From contig NC_087070.1 in assembly GCF_963678635.1 (NCBI RefSeq), forward strand, positions 13,488,539-13,552,538: a stretch of 64,000 bases of DNA. The letters are read 5' to 3'. The DNA is from Symsagittifera roscoffensis. Taxonomy: Eukaryota > Xenacoelomorpha > Acoela > Convolutidae. The position numbers were made by a program, and so were the translations under genes. The notes below the pieces were generated by a model. It made no database searches. It was not told the DNA's origin and saw nothing but the letters and a program-made list of their open reading frames with translations. Position 1 is the first letter of the stretch; every line of letters starts with the position of its first letter. Of this stretch, positions 36,701-48,700 are shown one piece after another.

Positions 36701-39700
36701 GTTAGGCTATCTAGAGGATAGCGGAATCGTTGTCGAACGATTGATAACTGATAGAAGTTCTCGAGGAGAACATTAGATATTAGTGAGGCGTTAATTGAAC
36801 TGCAGGAGGCAGTTGGTTGAATAATAGTAATCGCGGACCCATTCCTTTGGTTGAATGATTAATTTATATTCCAGCCACTTATATGCTATTCTGTATTTGG
36901 ATTGATTATTTCTTAATTCATTATTATTATTGGAATTGTTGTTGCGATTGACTATTGATTGCGAGCGAGATACAGTCGAAAGAGCACAAACAAGGGGCGA
37001 GCAGCATAATACGATACAGAACGGCTATCCACCAAATCAACCCTTTTGGGATTGTAAACAGTACTGGGATTTGGTTGCCCCACCGACCCAGTGCTAAAGG
37101 GAAACATATTGCGGCGACGCGGAACAGAGTGAGAGGTCGGCCTAGAGATATTGTGAATTTCCTCACGTTTACAAAATTGTTCTCAAGTACGCAATGATAA
37201 TTTAGTATAAGTCAACATTTACCTAGCACCGAACTTACACGGACGCTGAATACTTTACAGACTGTTTGAAAAAGCTGTGTAAAATTTTATTCTTATATTG
37301 AGTCCAAATTATGTTTGCGAAGAGTGTTTGCCAAAATGAGGATTTCATAGTGTTTTCTACGAGCTCGAAAAGATTATTGGGTTGACACAAAATTAAGGCG
37401 TCAAACAATTTCTTGGAAAGAACCTCTGGAAATTCCTTGAGAAAAATTGTGATACCCCTTGTATGCAATCTCACCCAAGTTAATTTCTGCTACCTGATTT
37501 TTTGCATATCAATCATGCAAAGTGGGCCGATAAAATTCTTTGCGTTCATGACTCTTTCCAACTGCCTGTTGGCGATGTTTGAAAACTTTTGCACCCTTTC
37601 CTTCTGTTTGAGAATAACCCCCCCTAAATCTGCAGCCCCCCCTACATGGATGCTGCAGCTGTGACTAGAATGCGCCTATGAGTCTGCCCTTGTAGATGAA
37701 GTCCTCGTGTGTAATGTAGCAGCCTATCATAGTTCTCTCCCCGAAGAAAGCTCTTCTGGCATGCACTAGTCGCCAGTTGTCGAACAGCACTATATTGCTG
37801 GGCTCCAGAAGTGTCTGGAAAACCCTGGAACAGAAACCAACCGTCTTTTTCATGTTCCCACCAGTTAAAATGGGGAGCAATTTTGTATTCGGGTGTGTTT
37901 TAGTTTATTTCTTTATTAAAAAGCAAAATCAGGGACAACAAATTTAAAAATTTTCAAAAAGATGTTACAGTTTTGAGAAAAACTGGTTTAAAGTTTTTGA
38001 TTTTTAGTTCAATTAAAGCAATCGAACCAATCGTTTTATGAAACTTTAGTTTTGTTTGGACATTTAGGCTAGAAAATTTTAATTTTACTGTAAAGAAATC
38101 TAGTTTTGGATGTATAACCGTGCTTTCTTGGCGATAACGGTTCTGTAACTAAATTTTTTTAGTGCAGAAAAATCAGAAAAAAATTTGAAAGTTTGATTTT
38201 AAAGTTTTCAATTTTGTTTATCATTCTTTTTTGAAGTCGAGTTTTGTCGACTATGTCTACTTTATTAAGGTTATACTCGTTTGAATAGTTCTCAAATTAT
38301 ACCACGCACTAAAACCGACACCAATATGATAAAAAATATATATAAAAAAAAAAGAAAAAAAAACAATTTTTTTTTAGGAATATGTTCGGAACACCCGTGC
38401 TACTTGCGCAGCAATCGGATATCCTTGTTTTCAATTTGGAATCATTCAAATCAGGGTTTTCAAATCGGATTTTCTCAAAGAGGGGGACTTTTGTGAGAAA
38501 TAGGGAAAAAATGGTTTTTGACCTTTTTTTAGGTTGACCAAACAAAGTTTCTCGCCTGTAGCTCGGAAAACTCTATTTAAGATTTTCCTAGCAAAAAGGA
38601 ATAAATATCTGAATGAAACATTTTTTGAGAAGTTAGCTGTTTGATTTAAGGTCATTGTATATCATGCCCGGTGCTAAAAATAAAGCAAAGAGAGTTAAAA
38701 AAAACTGAAGCACGAATGTCAATTGTGCATTAAAGATCATTTTATCAACTGAAGCGGTAACATATTGACACTCAAAGATACAATAATTCAACACCCATTT
38801 TGTGTGATCTCTTCAAATCGCGTTTTGAAAAAAAGTACGGTGACAAGAAACAATTCGGTGCACAAACGCGCTTTTTTTTTTTTTTTTTTTTTAATTGGCA
38901 AAATGTATGCATTAAAATCAGGGGGCGGATCTAGGATTTTCTCGATGGTGGGGGCTAATTTTCAAAAAAAAATCTTTAAAAAATTTCGTCGATTTTTCTT
39001 AAGTAAAAAGGAAAGTTCAAACATAAAAAAGGCTAAGTGAACAAATAAAAAAAAACAATGTAGGTAGTGTACTTGAGTATTCTAGAAGCACTTGCATTCT
39101 ATCTGAGTTGACCAAGAGGCCAAACTTCTTGAGTGCCCTGTACCATTGTGGCATGTCTGTCTGAGGGATCATAGGCTGCCAGGGCGACCGACTCAACTCA
39201 CAGAACTTCACCCTCTTCACATCTGTGTGGCCAGTTAAAATTGAAGCAGAGCTAGTTGAGTGCAGTTCGATCACAGGCGATATCCCCACTGAGCTGAAAA
39301 GGGCACACTAATAGAGTCATGATCATTATTATTCTCTCCCCCCCCCCCTCCCCACAGACATCAAAAACAATCACAAGTTAAAAGTACCTTTTTTGGCAAA
39401 AAGACGACATAACTCGATTAAAAGCAGAAAACCATATTATAACAAATCATAATTCAATTTTTTTCTTCTTTTTTTCGCAAAGACATCAAAAACAATCACA
39501 AGTTCAGAGTATTTTTTTTAGCAAAAAGACGACAAAACGATTAATTGCAGAAAATCGTATTATTGCAAATTTTAGTTCAACTGTTTTTCTTCTTTTTAGC
39601 ACAGACATCAAAATCATTCACAAGTTGAAATTACTTTTTTGCCAAAAAAAACGAAATATTGGAACTAATGCAGAATATAATTTTATAACAACATAATTCA

Positions 39701-42700
39701 ACTTGTGGCATTTTTCCCAGAAGCGAATTTTCAAAAAAAAACACTAATTCTTATCAGCCTTTATTGAGTCAACAGATCTGTTCCTCCGAAGTCTCTCAAC
39801 ACACTTAAGGGATCGTATTTCAACAAAAATTTTTGCGTCGAAAGAAAATTTTACAAAAACCGAAAGCGAAATTTTGACTATTTTTCGGATTTTTCGACCG
39901 AAGCTGACTGGGTTACTGGGCCCCATGATTCAGGGCTTGACAAGATAATATAAAGTTTTTACAATCAGTTAATTAATAAAACTTCTAAAACTCAAAAATT
40001 GACTCACCCATGAAATCGGTTAACCACTGGCCACGTCGTCAGAATGCTGAAATGAAAGATTGTTTTTGTGAACAGTCCTACAGTATCTAATTTTCATCGT
40101 TAAACTAAAATAAGTTCTTGGTTTGAAACGAAAGAGAGCTCAGCGAAGTCGCTGTCAATCAAACAGAGAATCTTAAAATTTCACCTTTTGCCAGATCGAA
40201 AATTCATTGAAAAAACCTCATTTTAGAGATACCGATTTAAGAATGATGGAAGAGCAAAACACACACTTTTTATATGTGCATGAATTGTATATTCTTGCTA
40301 TTATTCATTCTCAGCTAATATTGACTCTAGTCCGGTGCAAAAACCATTCCGCGAGAAGAAAATTTACTGATTTTGATGGGTTGAAAAAATTCCATCATGA
40401 GACTAGCCCCGTCTAAATAAGCAGCAAACTATGACTCACGCGCACAGTACCACTTGTGCCGAATGCAACCGCAGTTATACAGTCTACCACCATTTCGAAT
40501 TTTACAAAGATCAATCAAGTCCGAATTTTAAAGCATCTCTAGGCGCTCACGACAGTTTATAAAGGATTGGACACAAAGCGCAAAAAAGGTTGTCTTAATG
40601 TCAATTTTCAAATCAAAATTTTGTTATGGTTATTGACAAACTAAAAAATAGAGCAAGAATAGCCGGTCACTGTGCAAGTAGCACAGAATGTTCCGACCAT
40701 AGTCTTAATAAAAAACTAAGATGAAGCTTGTTTTTTCAAATTAGTTTTTCTGCATGGGGTGATAAAAAAAAAGTCTGATGTAAGACTGTATTTTAGTCAT
40801 ATTTGACATTTATAGAAATACAGGCAAATGTGACTCAAACATTTTTGTAGAAAATTGGCTAGAAAAACATTAGAAAAAATAAAAAATTTCAAATTTTTCG
40901 ATTTTTCAATTTATCAATTTTTCAATTTTTTAAAATTTCAATTTTTTTTTTTTCAATTTTTTTTTTGCAGAAAATTTTAAGTTCCCAGAACGAAGCTAAA
41001 AAACTACAAAAATAATTTTACTTGCTCAAAGTTAAGTCTTTAGGGCTTAAATTTTAAATTTCTCCTAATTAAGCTGTTGTAAGCCTGCTCGCTTGCTTTA
41101 TTCGCTGGAATTAAGACGAAAATCAAAAATTTCAAACCGGTTTTTCTCAACACTTAAAAAAAATTTTCAAAATTTTTAAAAATCGCTTTCGAATCACGAC
41201 TGAAAGAACTTTAATTTGGTTTAATATAATATATCATTCAATCCAGTCTGATTATTGTTTGTGGTAGCTGGTTTTACGGGGACAACAAAACAAAAAAAAC
41301 TAAACACACCCGAAAACAAAGTTCCTCCCCATTTCTCAAATAGTCGGAATAAAAAATTCAAAACAAATGTAGCTCTTGGAAGCTAATATACTTGAGTCAA
41401 TTAGAGCTGGGAGACACTCTACATTAGTCGGTAGACATTCTATATATCAAGATACGGGATATGCAAATAAGTTTTGGCTTAAAATTTTCTAAACTATAAT
41501 AGTTTGTTATGAGATAACTTTTTAATTTGTCTGTTTCATGGATTTCCTGAAAAACTTTTGGCAGGTGTCCTGGTTTTCAAGGAGATTTTGTTTCTTAAAA
41601 AATAAATCTGGTGCTTCAATTTTCCGCTCAAAAATTATAATGCGAAGTAAATGTTAAAAACTGTTTTACGGTTTACAAATTAATTTATTTATTTAAGTTT
41701 TTTGTTTTAATTTTTTTCCAGATTTTTAGTCGACATTGAAATACGTTGAACCTTAAGACGCGTTGATTAGTGTCCACACTACGCCAGAAATTATTTTCAT
41801 TACTTTTGGAGTTGGTAGGATCATTTGGCTGTGTTGAAACTCACTGAAAAGCTGTGGGGTCTTCTGCTCTGAGGATATCTGCGGCCTTGATGCAGTCTGC
41901 GAACACAGAGTCCCCTCCCCTCTCTGCCTGTTTGACCACCTGCAGACTGATCACACCTGCCGGCAACTCCAAGTCCGAGTTGTCTGTGTGCATGCCCAGT
42001 GGTTTACTAACACACAAACAAAAGCGTCATCTTTAACCGCATTTTTTGATCAAATCTGAGGAAAAATTTCATCATTTACTAAAATACGCACAAAAAATAA
42101 ATTCAAACAAGGTGTTCGCTTCAGAAGCCTTTACGAGCTTCCCGATTCCGCGTGGATAAACAAGTTTCTATCACCACTGAACTTGTTTAGCAAATAAATA
42201 GAAAAAGAAACTCATGGCATATGGTGAATTGATGCACAAGGAAGCCAGCCACTAAAACTAGAAGTGAGTTTGAGACTAACTCGGAGTATCCCAGATCGAA
42301 GTGTGCTTTGTCTTCCCTGCTGTTCAGTTCGAAGTATCTCTCTCCACTGCTGTCTGCCTCCGCGTACTCCCGTGAACTCTTGATGTCCCCGATGAGTCTG
42401 GAGACATCCACAACCCCTCTGGGCTCCAATGGTGAACCCCTGAGGATACACAAGCCGTACTTCCAAATGGTCTCGTAACATTTCCCTAAACAAGCCCAAT
42501 TGTATCCGCCACGCAACTAGCAGCTTATCCAGGGGGGTGTTCAAAGTTTTTCAAAATATTTTCCTTCTTAAGTTGACCATATTTGTCCGACGTCTTCAAC
42601 AAAGACTCTTTAAAGATCCTAAGAGAATGAAGACCCAAATTTTTGCATTTTTTTGCACCGCATCATATTTTTGAAGAACCAATAATGAAGGCAAACATGA

Positions 42701-45700
42701 ACAATTTGGGGCTCTTTTCGAAATCTTTGGATGAGTATATTTTTCAAATTCAGAGAATATTGCGCCGAAGTTAATTCAGAAAAACTTTTGGCCGAAAAAT
42801 GGATGTAGACATTTACGAAAAAAGAACTCTTTGGCTGCTCATGGGTTCAAAGTTTTGATTGGCAGATGTGAGAGGCTGCCTTAAAATCGATGCTGTGCTG
42901 TATCCTAAGTTTTTAACCGTTTGTGAACGAAATGAGTTTTGTATTGTTTCGGTCCCCGGGTTGACCAAAACTTCTTATCACACAATTTCCAAAATGAAAA
43001 ACTTCTTACCATACAATTCCATACAATTCCAAATGTACAGAAAAATTTATGAAATCTCTATGACAAGCATTTTCCATATATGAAAATTGTACGATAAATA
43101 TTTTTCCATAAAAGAAGTAGTTGTTTTTCTAAATTTAACTTCTGAAAAACTTTGGGTTATGTTCGTAGCCTACCGCAAGTGACAAAGACCTTGGTTTACT
43201 GAAAGCACCAAAAGTTGGACAATTTTGTATTTACAATGCATAGAAAACGACCTGAATTGTCTTAGAGCTATTTTACATAAATGATTTACCGAAGGTAACA
43301 AACTTTCAAAATTTTGGCAAAACTTTTCAACAATGAGTATTTTTTTTAAAATGAGAGTTTTTCAATTATGAAGCATAATTAAGCAAGCCATTTAAAAAAT
43401 TAGTTTCCAGCGTTTTTTAGAATCAAGCAGCGATAGAAATTAGTTTTTATCTTTTTTCAACCATTTTTCGAAGTTTTGGGAAAATTGTATGACATGCGTT
43501 TTTCCACACACTTGATGTATGAATTGTATGATAATCATTTTCGGTGTATGGAGGTCAACCCGGGTTGTCCACTGATTGTATCGAAAGTGAAGTTTCCTTT
43601 ACGCTCATTTATTATCTAGGTGGTTCTGTTTGGCCTCTGATCTACTTAGAGAGTCGCTTTTTGATTATTTTTCAGTCGGATAAAAATTACCCTGATTAAA
43701 TGCATAAAACTATCAGGACTACTCCTTTTACGACGAATCTCTGAACATTACAACAAAATCTTCTCTTTTTTCTGTATGTCATAAGTACAAACGGATAATT
43801 TTTTCGAACTTTTTTCTGGCCACAACCTAATTTGGAATAGAATGATATAAAATGCTGCATTTGGAATAACTAGGGCAGCCGGTTTCTATGCAAAAGGTAG
43901 ATAATATTCCGATCATAGTTTTAAGTGCAAACAAACACAAATCACAAATAAATTAACATCTAAAAATAAAAAGAAAAACAAATTTCTATCTTCCATAAAA
44001 AAAATTAAAGCTAAAGAAACGGACCGTCAACTACTGAGTACTATTAAAACCAAATTAAAAATCATTCACGTCATAGTGAGAGAAGCTCAGCGGATTCATC
44101 ACAGGTTGACAATCTACCTCGCAATTGGGAAATGAATAAATACGGGTGGCTAGTCAATGAGCAGAATGATCTAAGAGCAGAAAAGGTCAAGGAGCAGAAA
44201 AACAGACAAATAATGATTTATACAGGCTAATCGATAAATATAAGAGAATTCTCAAAACTATCAAAAAAATAATTGAACTATACTTTATTTGGGTACTTAC
44301 ATCAAATTCTTTTGAATTGAAGAGAAATTTTGTCCAAGTTACTATTTTGTCCAAGAGGCACTTAGCATAGTGGTGTAAGACGCTTTTTTCAGATCCTTAG
44401 ATCGTGTAATCGATCCACTGTATCAATCCCTTGCTCTCATTTGACTTCTGGCTTCAGGCTTACCACAACCTAACCGATTTGGGCGGCAAAAGTGGTGCAA
44501 CGTGAAAATTATGGGCGCAAAAAGTCAACCCAATTTGAGAACACGCGTTTTGAATTTCAAATTTTGGCTCCGACCATAGCCTTAAGAAATACAATCCAAT
44601 TTTTTTCGGCGTGGTGTGATAAAAGGAGCTTAACAAAAAACGGGGGATTTAGTATACTCGACAATCATACTAAAATAAGCAAACTGAAAAAAAATTGTAG
44701 AAACTTTACTAGTAAAATGAAAAAAAAATCAAAAAAAATTTTCGAAAATGTTTTCGAGGTTTTTGAATTTTTGAAAAAATGATTTTCAAAATTGCGCTAA
44801 AATACTCAAAGTAAACTAACGTTACCCAAGTACTTGATTTTGGGTTCAAAACAAAAAAACTAAAACACACCCACATACAAAGTTCCTCCACATTTTCAAT
44901 GGTCGGAACATTTATGAATAATTAGAAATGTATGAACAATTATGCAGTTGAACTTGACTACAAACTGTAAGATTTGTAAAGTTACTACTCAACTGCGTTC
45001 GCTATTTTGACAGCGTTAATTTGAACAATGAAAAAAAAACGTTCATGACTTCATCCTCCTGGGTTTGAACCCAAGTAGATGGAGAAAACAGCCGTACTGA
45101 CAAGCACTGAATTGCAATCAGTTTCATACAGATAATGAAGCAAAAACCTAAAAACAATCAATTTGAAATGATTAAAAATTGATTTAGTTTGAAAAATGTA
45201 CCCTAAACAATTTGTATTCTAATTCGATTTAATCCATTTGTTGGCTTCATTTGGTTTCAGTTTTCATACGGATTTTAGTTACCAAAATTAACTTAAATCA
45301 TTTTAAATCATTTTTCATCCACTTTTTCTTTTTTTTATTATATTGATACAACTGGTGCACAGATTATTTTCAAATTTTTTCAACTATCAAACAAAAAAAT
45401 ATTCTAACGTATGCTTTTCAATCGACTTTTCTTGTAACTGTTTGTTCTGAACAAAACTATGAGTATAACCAAGAGGGAAAATCGTTGTTCATTGTGTTTT
45501 TGAATTTTATGTTGTTCGCTGGACAAAATTGCACCTAAAACGTTGATAATGAGCACAACATTTGAAGACAGTTTGCATGATTTTATATTTCATTACCACG
45601 GGAATCCTTGAATTCGCAAATTTTAAATAGATTCCCTTTGATTTATTAGTTTGCGGTAAGAAAACTCTCCTCGGATGCCTCTTGCTCTCTGAAGCTCTGT

Positions 45701-48700
45701 TGAATTTTTTCTTGAGTAAAAAAACTTCGAAGCAAAAACCAAAAGTTAATTAAAATTATTGTAAAGTTAAGTTATTTTTGTTGAGGTTTCGATCGATTTG
45801 ACTGACCTGTGAAAGTCCATTTATATCAATTTACATCAATTGTTTAGGCAACAAAATTGAATTTGTTTCTACCGTAAATTCCGCTTAAACCTGTTCTAAC
45901 TCGATGTTTATCATCTGAATGGGCTACCGTATTTTATCTGTATAAAAACCGACTTAGATCGAATTGAATCTCAAGTTTTGTCCGTCAGTGCGGGTAATTA
46001 TTTTAAAAAAACGGAGTTCATGAATACTTTCTATCAACTATGCTTATACCGCTAGTTGTGATTTCTAGTTTTACAAGGTGACAAAATTGAATTGGGAACT
46101 AACTTAGAGCTTCGGTGTTGCTTAGAACATCTTTGTAATCTAAGGATACTTTCTCTCTGCTCATTTCTCGGGTCGACCAGGGTTCCTTCCTTATGTTGGA
46201 TCTCAATTCAGTTTTGAGGACATTCTCTCGAATCCAGTCGAACCCATATGAACTCTCGTCGCTGTCCGACCAAATGACCTTGAATCCACTTGCGTCGTCT
46301 GTCAGTCTGACGTCCACCGGATGCACTTGAAGGTCAATGTCCTTTATGAGGTGCAGACGTTGTTGACTTGTAGGGTTCAGACTGCCTGTGGACTGTGAGT
46401 TGTCCCTCAGGTATATATTGCTGAGAGTAACTTCTTTGGAAGACAAAGTGGGGATATTAAGACGTGTGAATTTACTGCACCATGACAACGCTGGTGCTGC
46501 AGCTTTTGACAAACTCGAAACTTTCATTTTGATAAAAAGATAAAACCGAATACAAATCTGTCTTTTTAAAATATGAATAGCACAAAAATAATATTGAAGT
46601 TAAAATTTGGCTTGAGAAATGGAGTTAGTTCAGTGTTGGTTCAAACCGTAATTACATGATAACTTGAACAACTCAAACAGCTCGTAAATTATTCAACTTA
46701 CTAGGCATAAAAACCAGACTAATCGAATTATGAAAAAACTTTATTGGTATGATTTATGAATGAAGAGACGTCAACCTGCTTGTACATGTTTTCAATGGTA
46801 TCAATTTTATCAACGGCTACAAAATAAGATATCAATACTTATAGAAAGGTCAATAAGAAGCTCAACTAAATTGAGATTCAAGTATCATGGTGCTATTGAG
46901 ATGTTAAAAATAAGAGATCTGCAATGAGTTAGGACAGACTAAATTAATTAAGTAGAGCAAAACTTGTGAAAGAAAATACAAGTTTTTTAATGCAGCGAGA
47001 GGGCAACGTATCTCCGTAATGGGCTTAACGGCTCCTTTTTGGCACTTTCCATTGGGGATGAATTGTATTAAATCTAATTAGAAGATTTCTGCATGCATAA
47101 GTTATTTTTTCAGTCATAATTTGTACGTCAAGGCCGCCTAAGAAGTCACATTTGCATGCACTCTCTGCTCTCAATCGGCAGATTGCTCTTTTTAATTAGT
47201 TCTGTCGGTCCAAAGTTTGTCTTGCCACTAAGTATAACTGAGTTTACTGTCATTGAGTGTCAATGCACGAGGTAAAGACACTTATGAAGGTCGTAACCGG
47301 TAGCATTCCGAGGGGGGGGGGGGGGGGGTTGGCGACCGCTTTTTTTATTCTGGTTGCCAATTTTTTCAAAGGGCCCCCAGGGATTTACCCCCTGTCGACC
47401 CAAAGAGGCCCCTTTTGTACTATTTTTGGCTGACGGACCCTAAATTTTTCTAAAGGCGCGTTTGGCGCCTATATTTAATAATTTTGAGGCGAAAGCGTGC
47501 GCCAAAAAAATGGTGTTTTTTTGGTCAACATTTTTCCAATAAGTGCCTAAAAACGCCTTTTTTGGACTGTTTTTTCAAACATTTACATACAAGAAAAATT
47601 GGCCACATGGTCTTTATAGTGCTTTGTGAGAGCTCGAAAAATCAACTTGGTCGACCTAAAAAAAAGTTAGACAAACAGGGGCGGATCTAGGATTTTCTCG
47701 AGGGGGGAGGGGGGATTTTCAAAAAAATTTCGATAATTTTGTCGACCTTTTGGCGTTTTTAGGCACTTTTTGGAAAAATTTTGACCAAAAAAATTGCGAT
47801 TTTTCGGCGCTTAAACCCCCGTCAAAAATTAATATAAGTTGGCGCCAAAGGCGCCTTTAGAAAAACTTTAGGGTTAGTCAGCCAAAAATGGATATCTCGA
47901 AAATAGTACAAAGGGGGACCTGTGGGTCGGCAGGGGGTCGAATCCCTGAGAGGGGAGGCGTCTGCCCCTTCCCCCATCCCTAAATCCGCTACTGTCGACA
48001 AAGTCAAAGTTTTCGAAAATTTTTCGAAAATCAGAACTACCCCCCCCCCCCCCCCCACCGAGAAAACCCTAGATCCGCCCCAGCCTGCGGCACAGAAAAT
48101 TTTTTGACAAAATAGGATCCTCATAGTAATTTCAGAGAAATCGGAAAATCAGAAATTACTTGACCTAAAAACAGATCCACAAAATTTTCATTTTTTTTCC
48201 GAAAAACCGCCACCCCTCCCCCCAAGAAAAATTTCAGCTGGTCGTGAGGCTTGTTTTTTTTCTGGAAGAAAAATCTTGATATTTTTATGCTTTCATATTT
48301 GATTTTTGTGCATGTTTTTTTTTCTGCAGATTTGGACGCCGAGGAAGAATTTGAAAATGCGGCTAAAAGAAGAAATCGGGAGGAGCGCAAAAGACAGGAA
48401 AGACTGAAGAAGCTGCAGATGGCCGAACACCTGGGAGTGATTCCTGGGAAGCGAGACGAGTTGATTGCCCCACAATCAGGGATGTTCCACTGGATAATAT
48501 GAAAAACAAATTTAACAAAGATTCAAACGAACCACGTTGGCTTGATCGAAAAAACTTTAATGCCAAATTAGGATGAAAAGTAGGAATTGAAAGTAAACGT
48601 TCACGGTAAACGCAATATAAAATGTATTGTCGTTGCAAAAGTTACAACGCTTTTTTGATGTAATGCGGACTGAAATGAGAGGTCTTTTTGACATTTTTTC

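Larger units (their letters stand above)
28835..37173 (+). mobile_element. Ty3/Gypsy-like LTR retrotransposon without reverse transcriptase (gag-pro-int)
   Basis: An 8,339-bp element bounded by LTRs of about 1.91 kb (TG...CA ends) and a perfect 5-bp target duplication AAATT (28830-28834 and 37174-37178). It carries a gag frame with a CCHC knuckle, then a -1-frame ORF with aspartic protease (DTGA), a pre-integrase linker, an integrase core-like domain and a GPY-type C-terminus. No RT (no YxDD box or palm motifs) and no RNase H lie between protease and integrase. The LTRs differ by only a few bases, so insertion is recent. It sits in the sense orientation of the host intron. Confidence 0.93.

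Noticed and set aside
39067..39072. Alternative donor for TMLHE-like exon 5 (GTACAC)
   Set aside because: It leaves one extra base that fits no acceptor of exon 6; the CAA|GTGCTT donor with the inner TTCCAG acceptor keeps phase and gives a family-like length.
42212..42544. Overlapping minus-strand frames around TMLHE-like exon 2
   Set aside because: Only one frame continues the conserved ILRGSP...HFDLGYS sequence; the other is an out-of-frame shadow.
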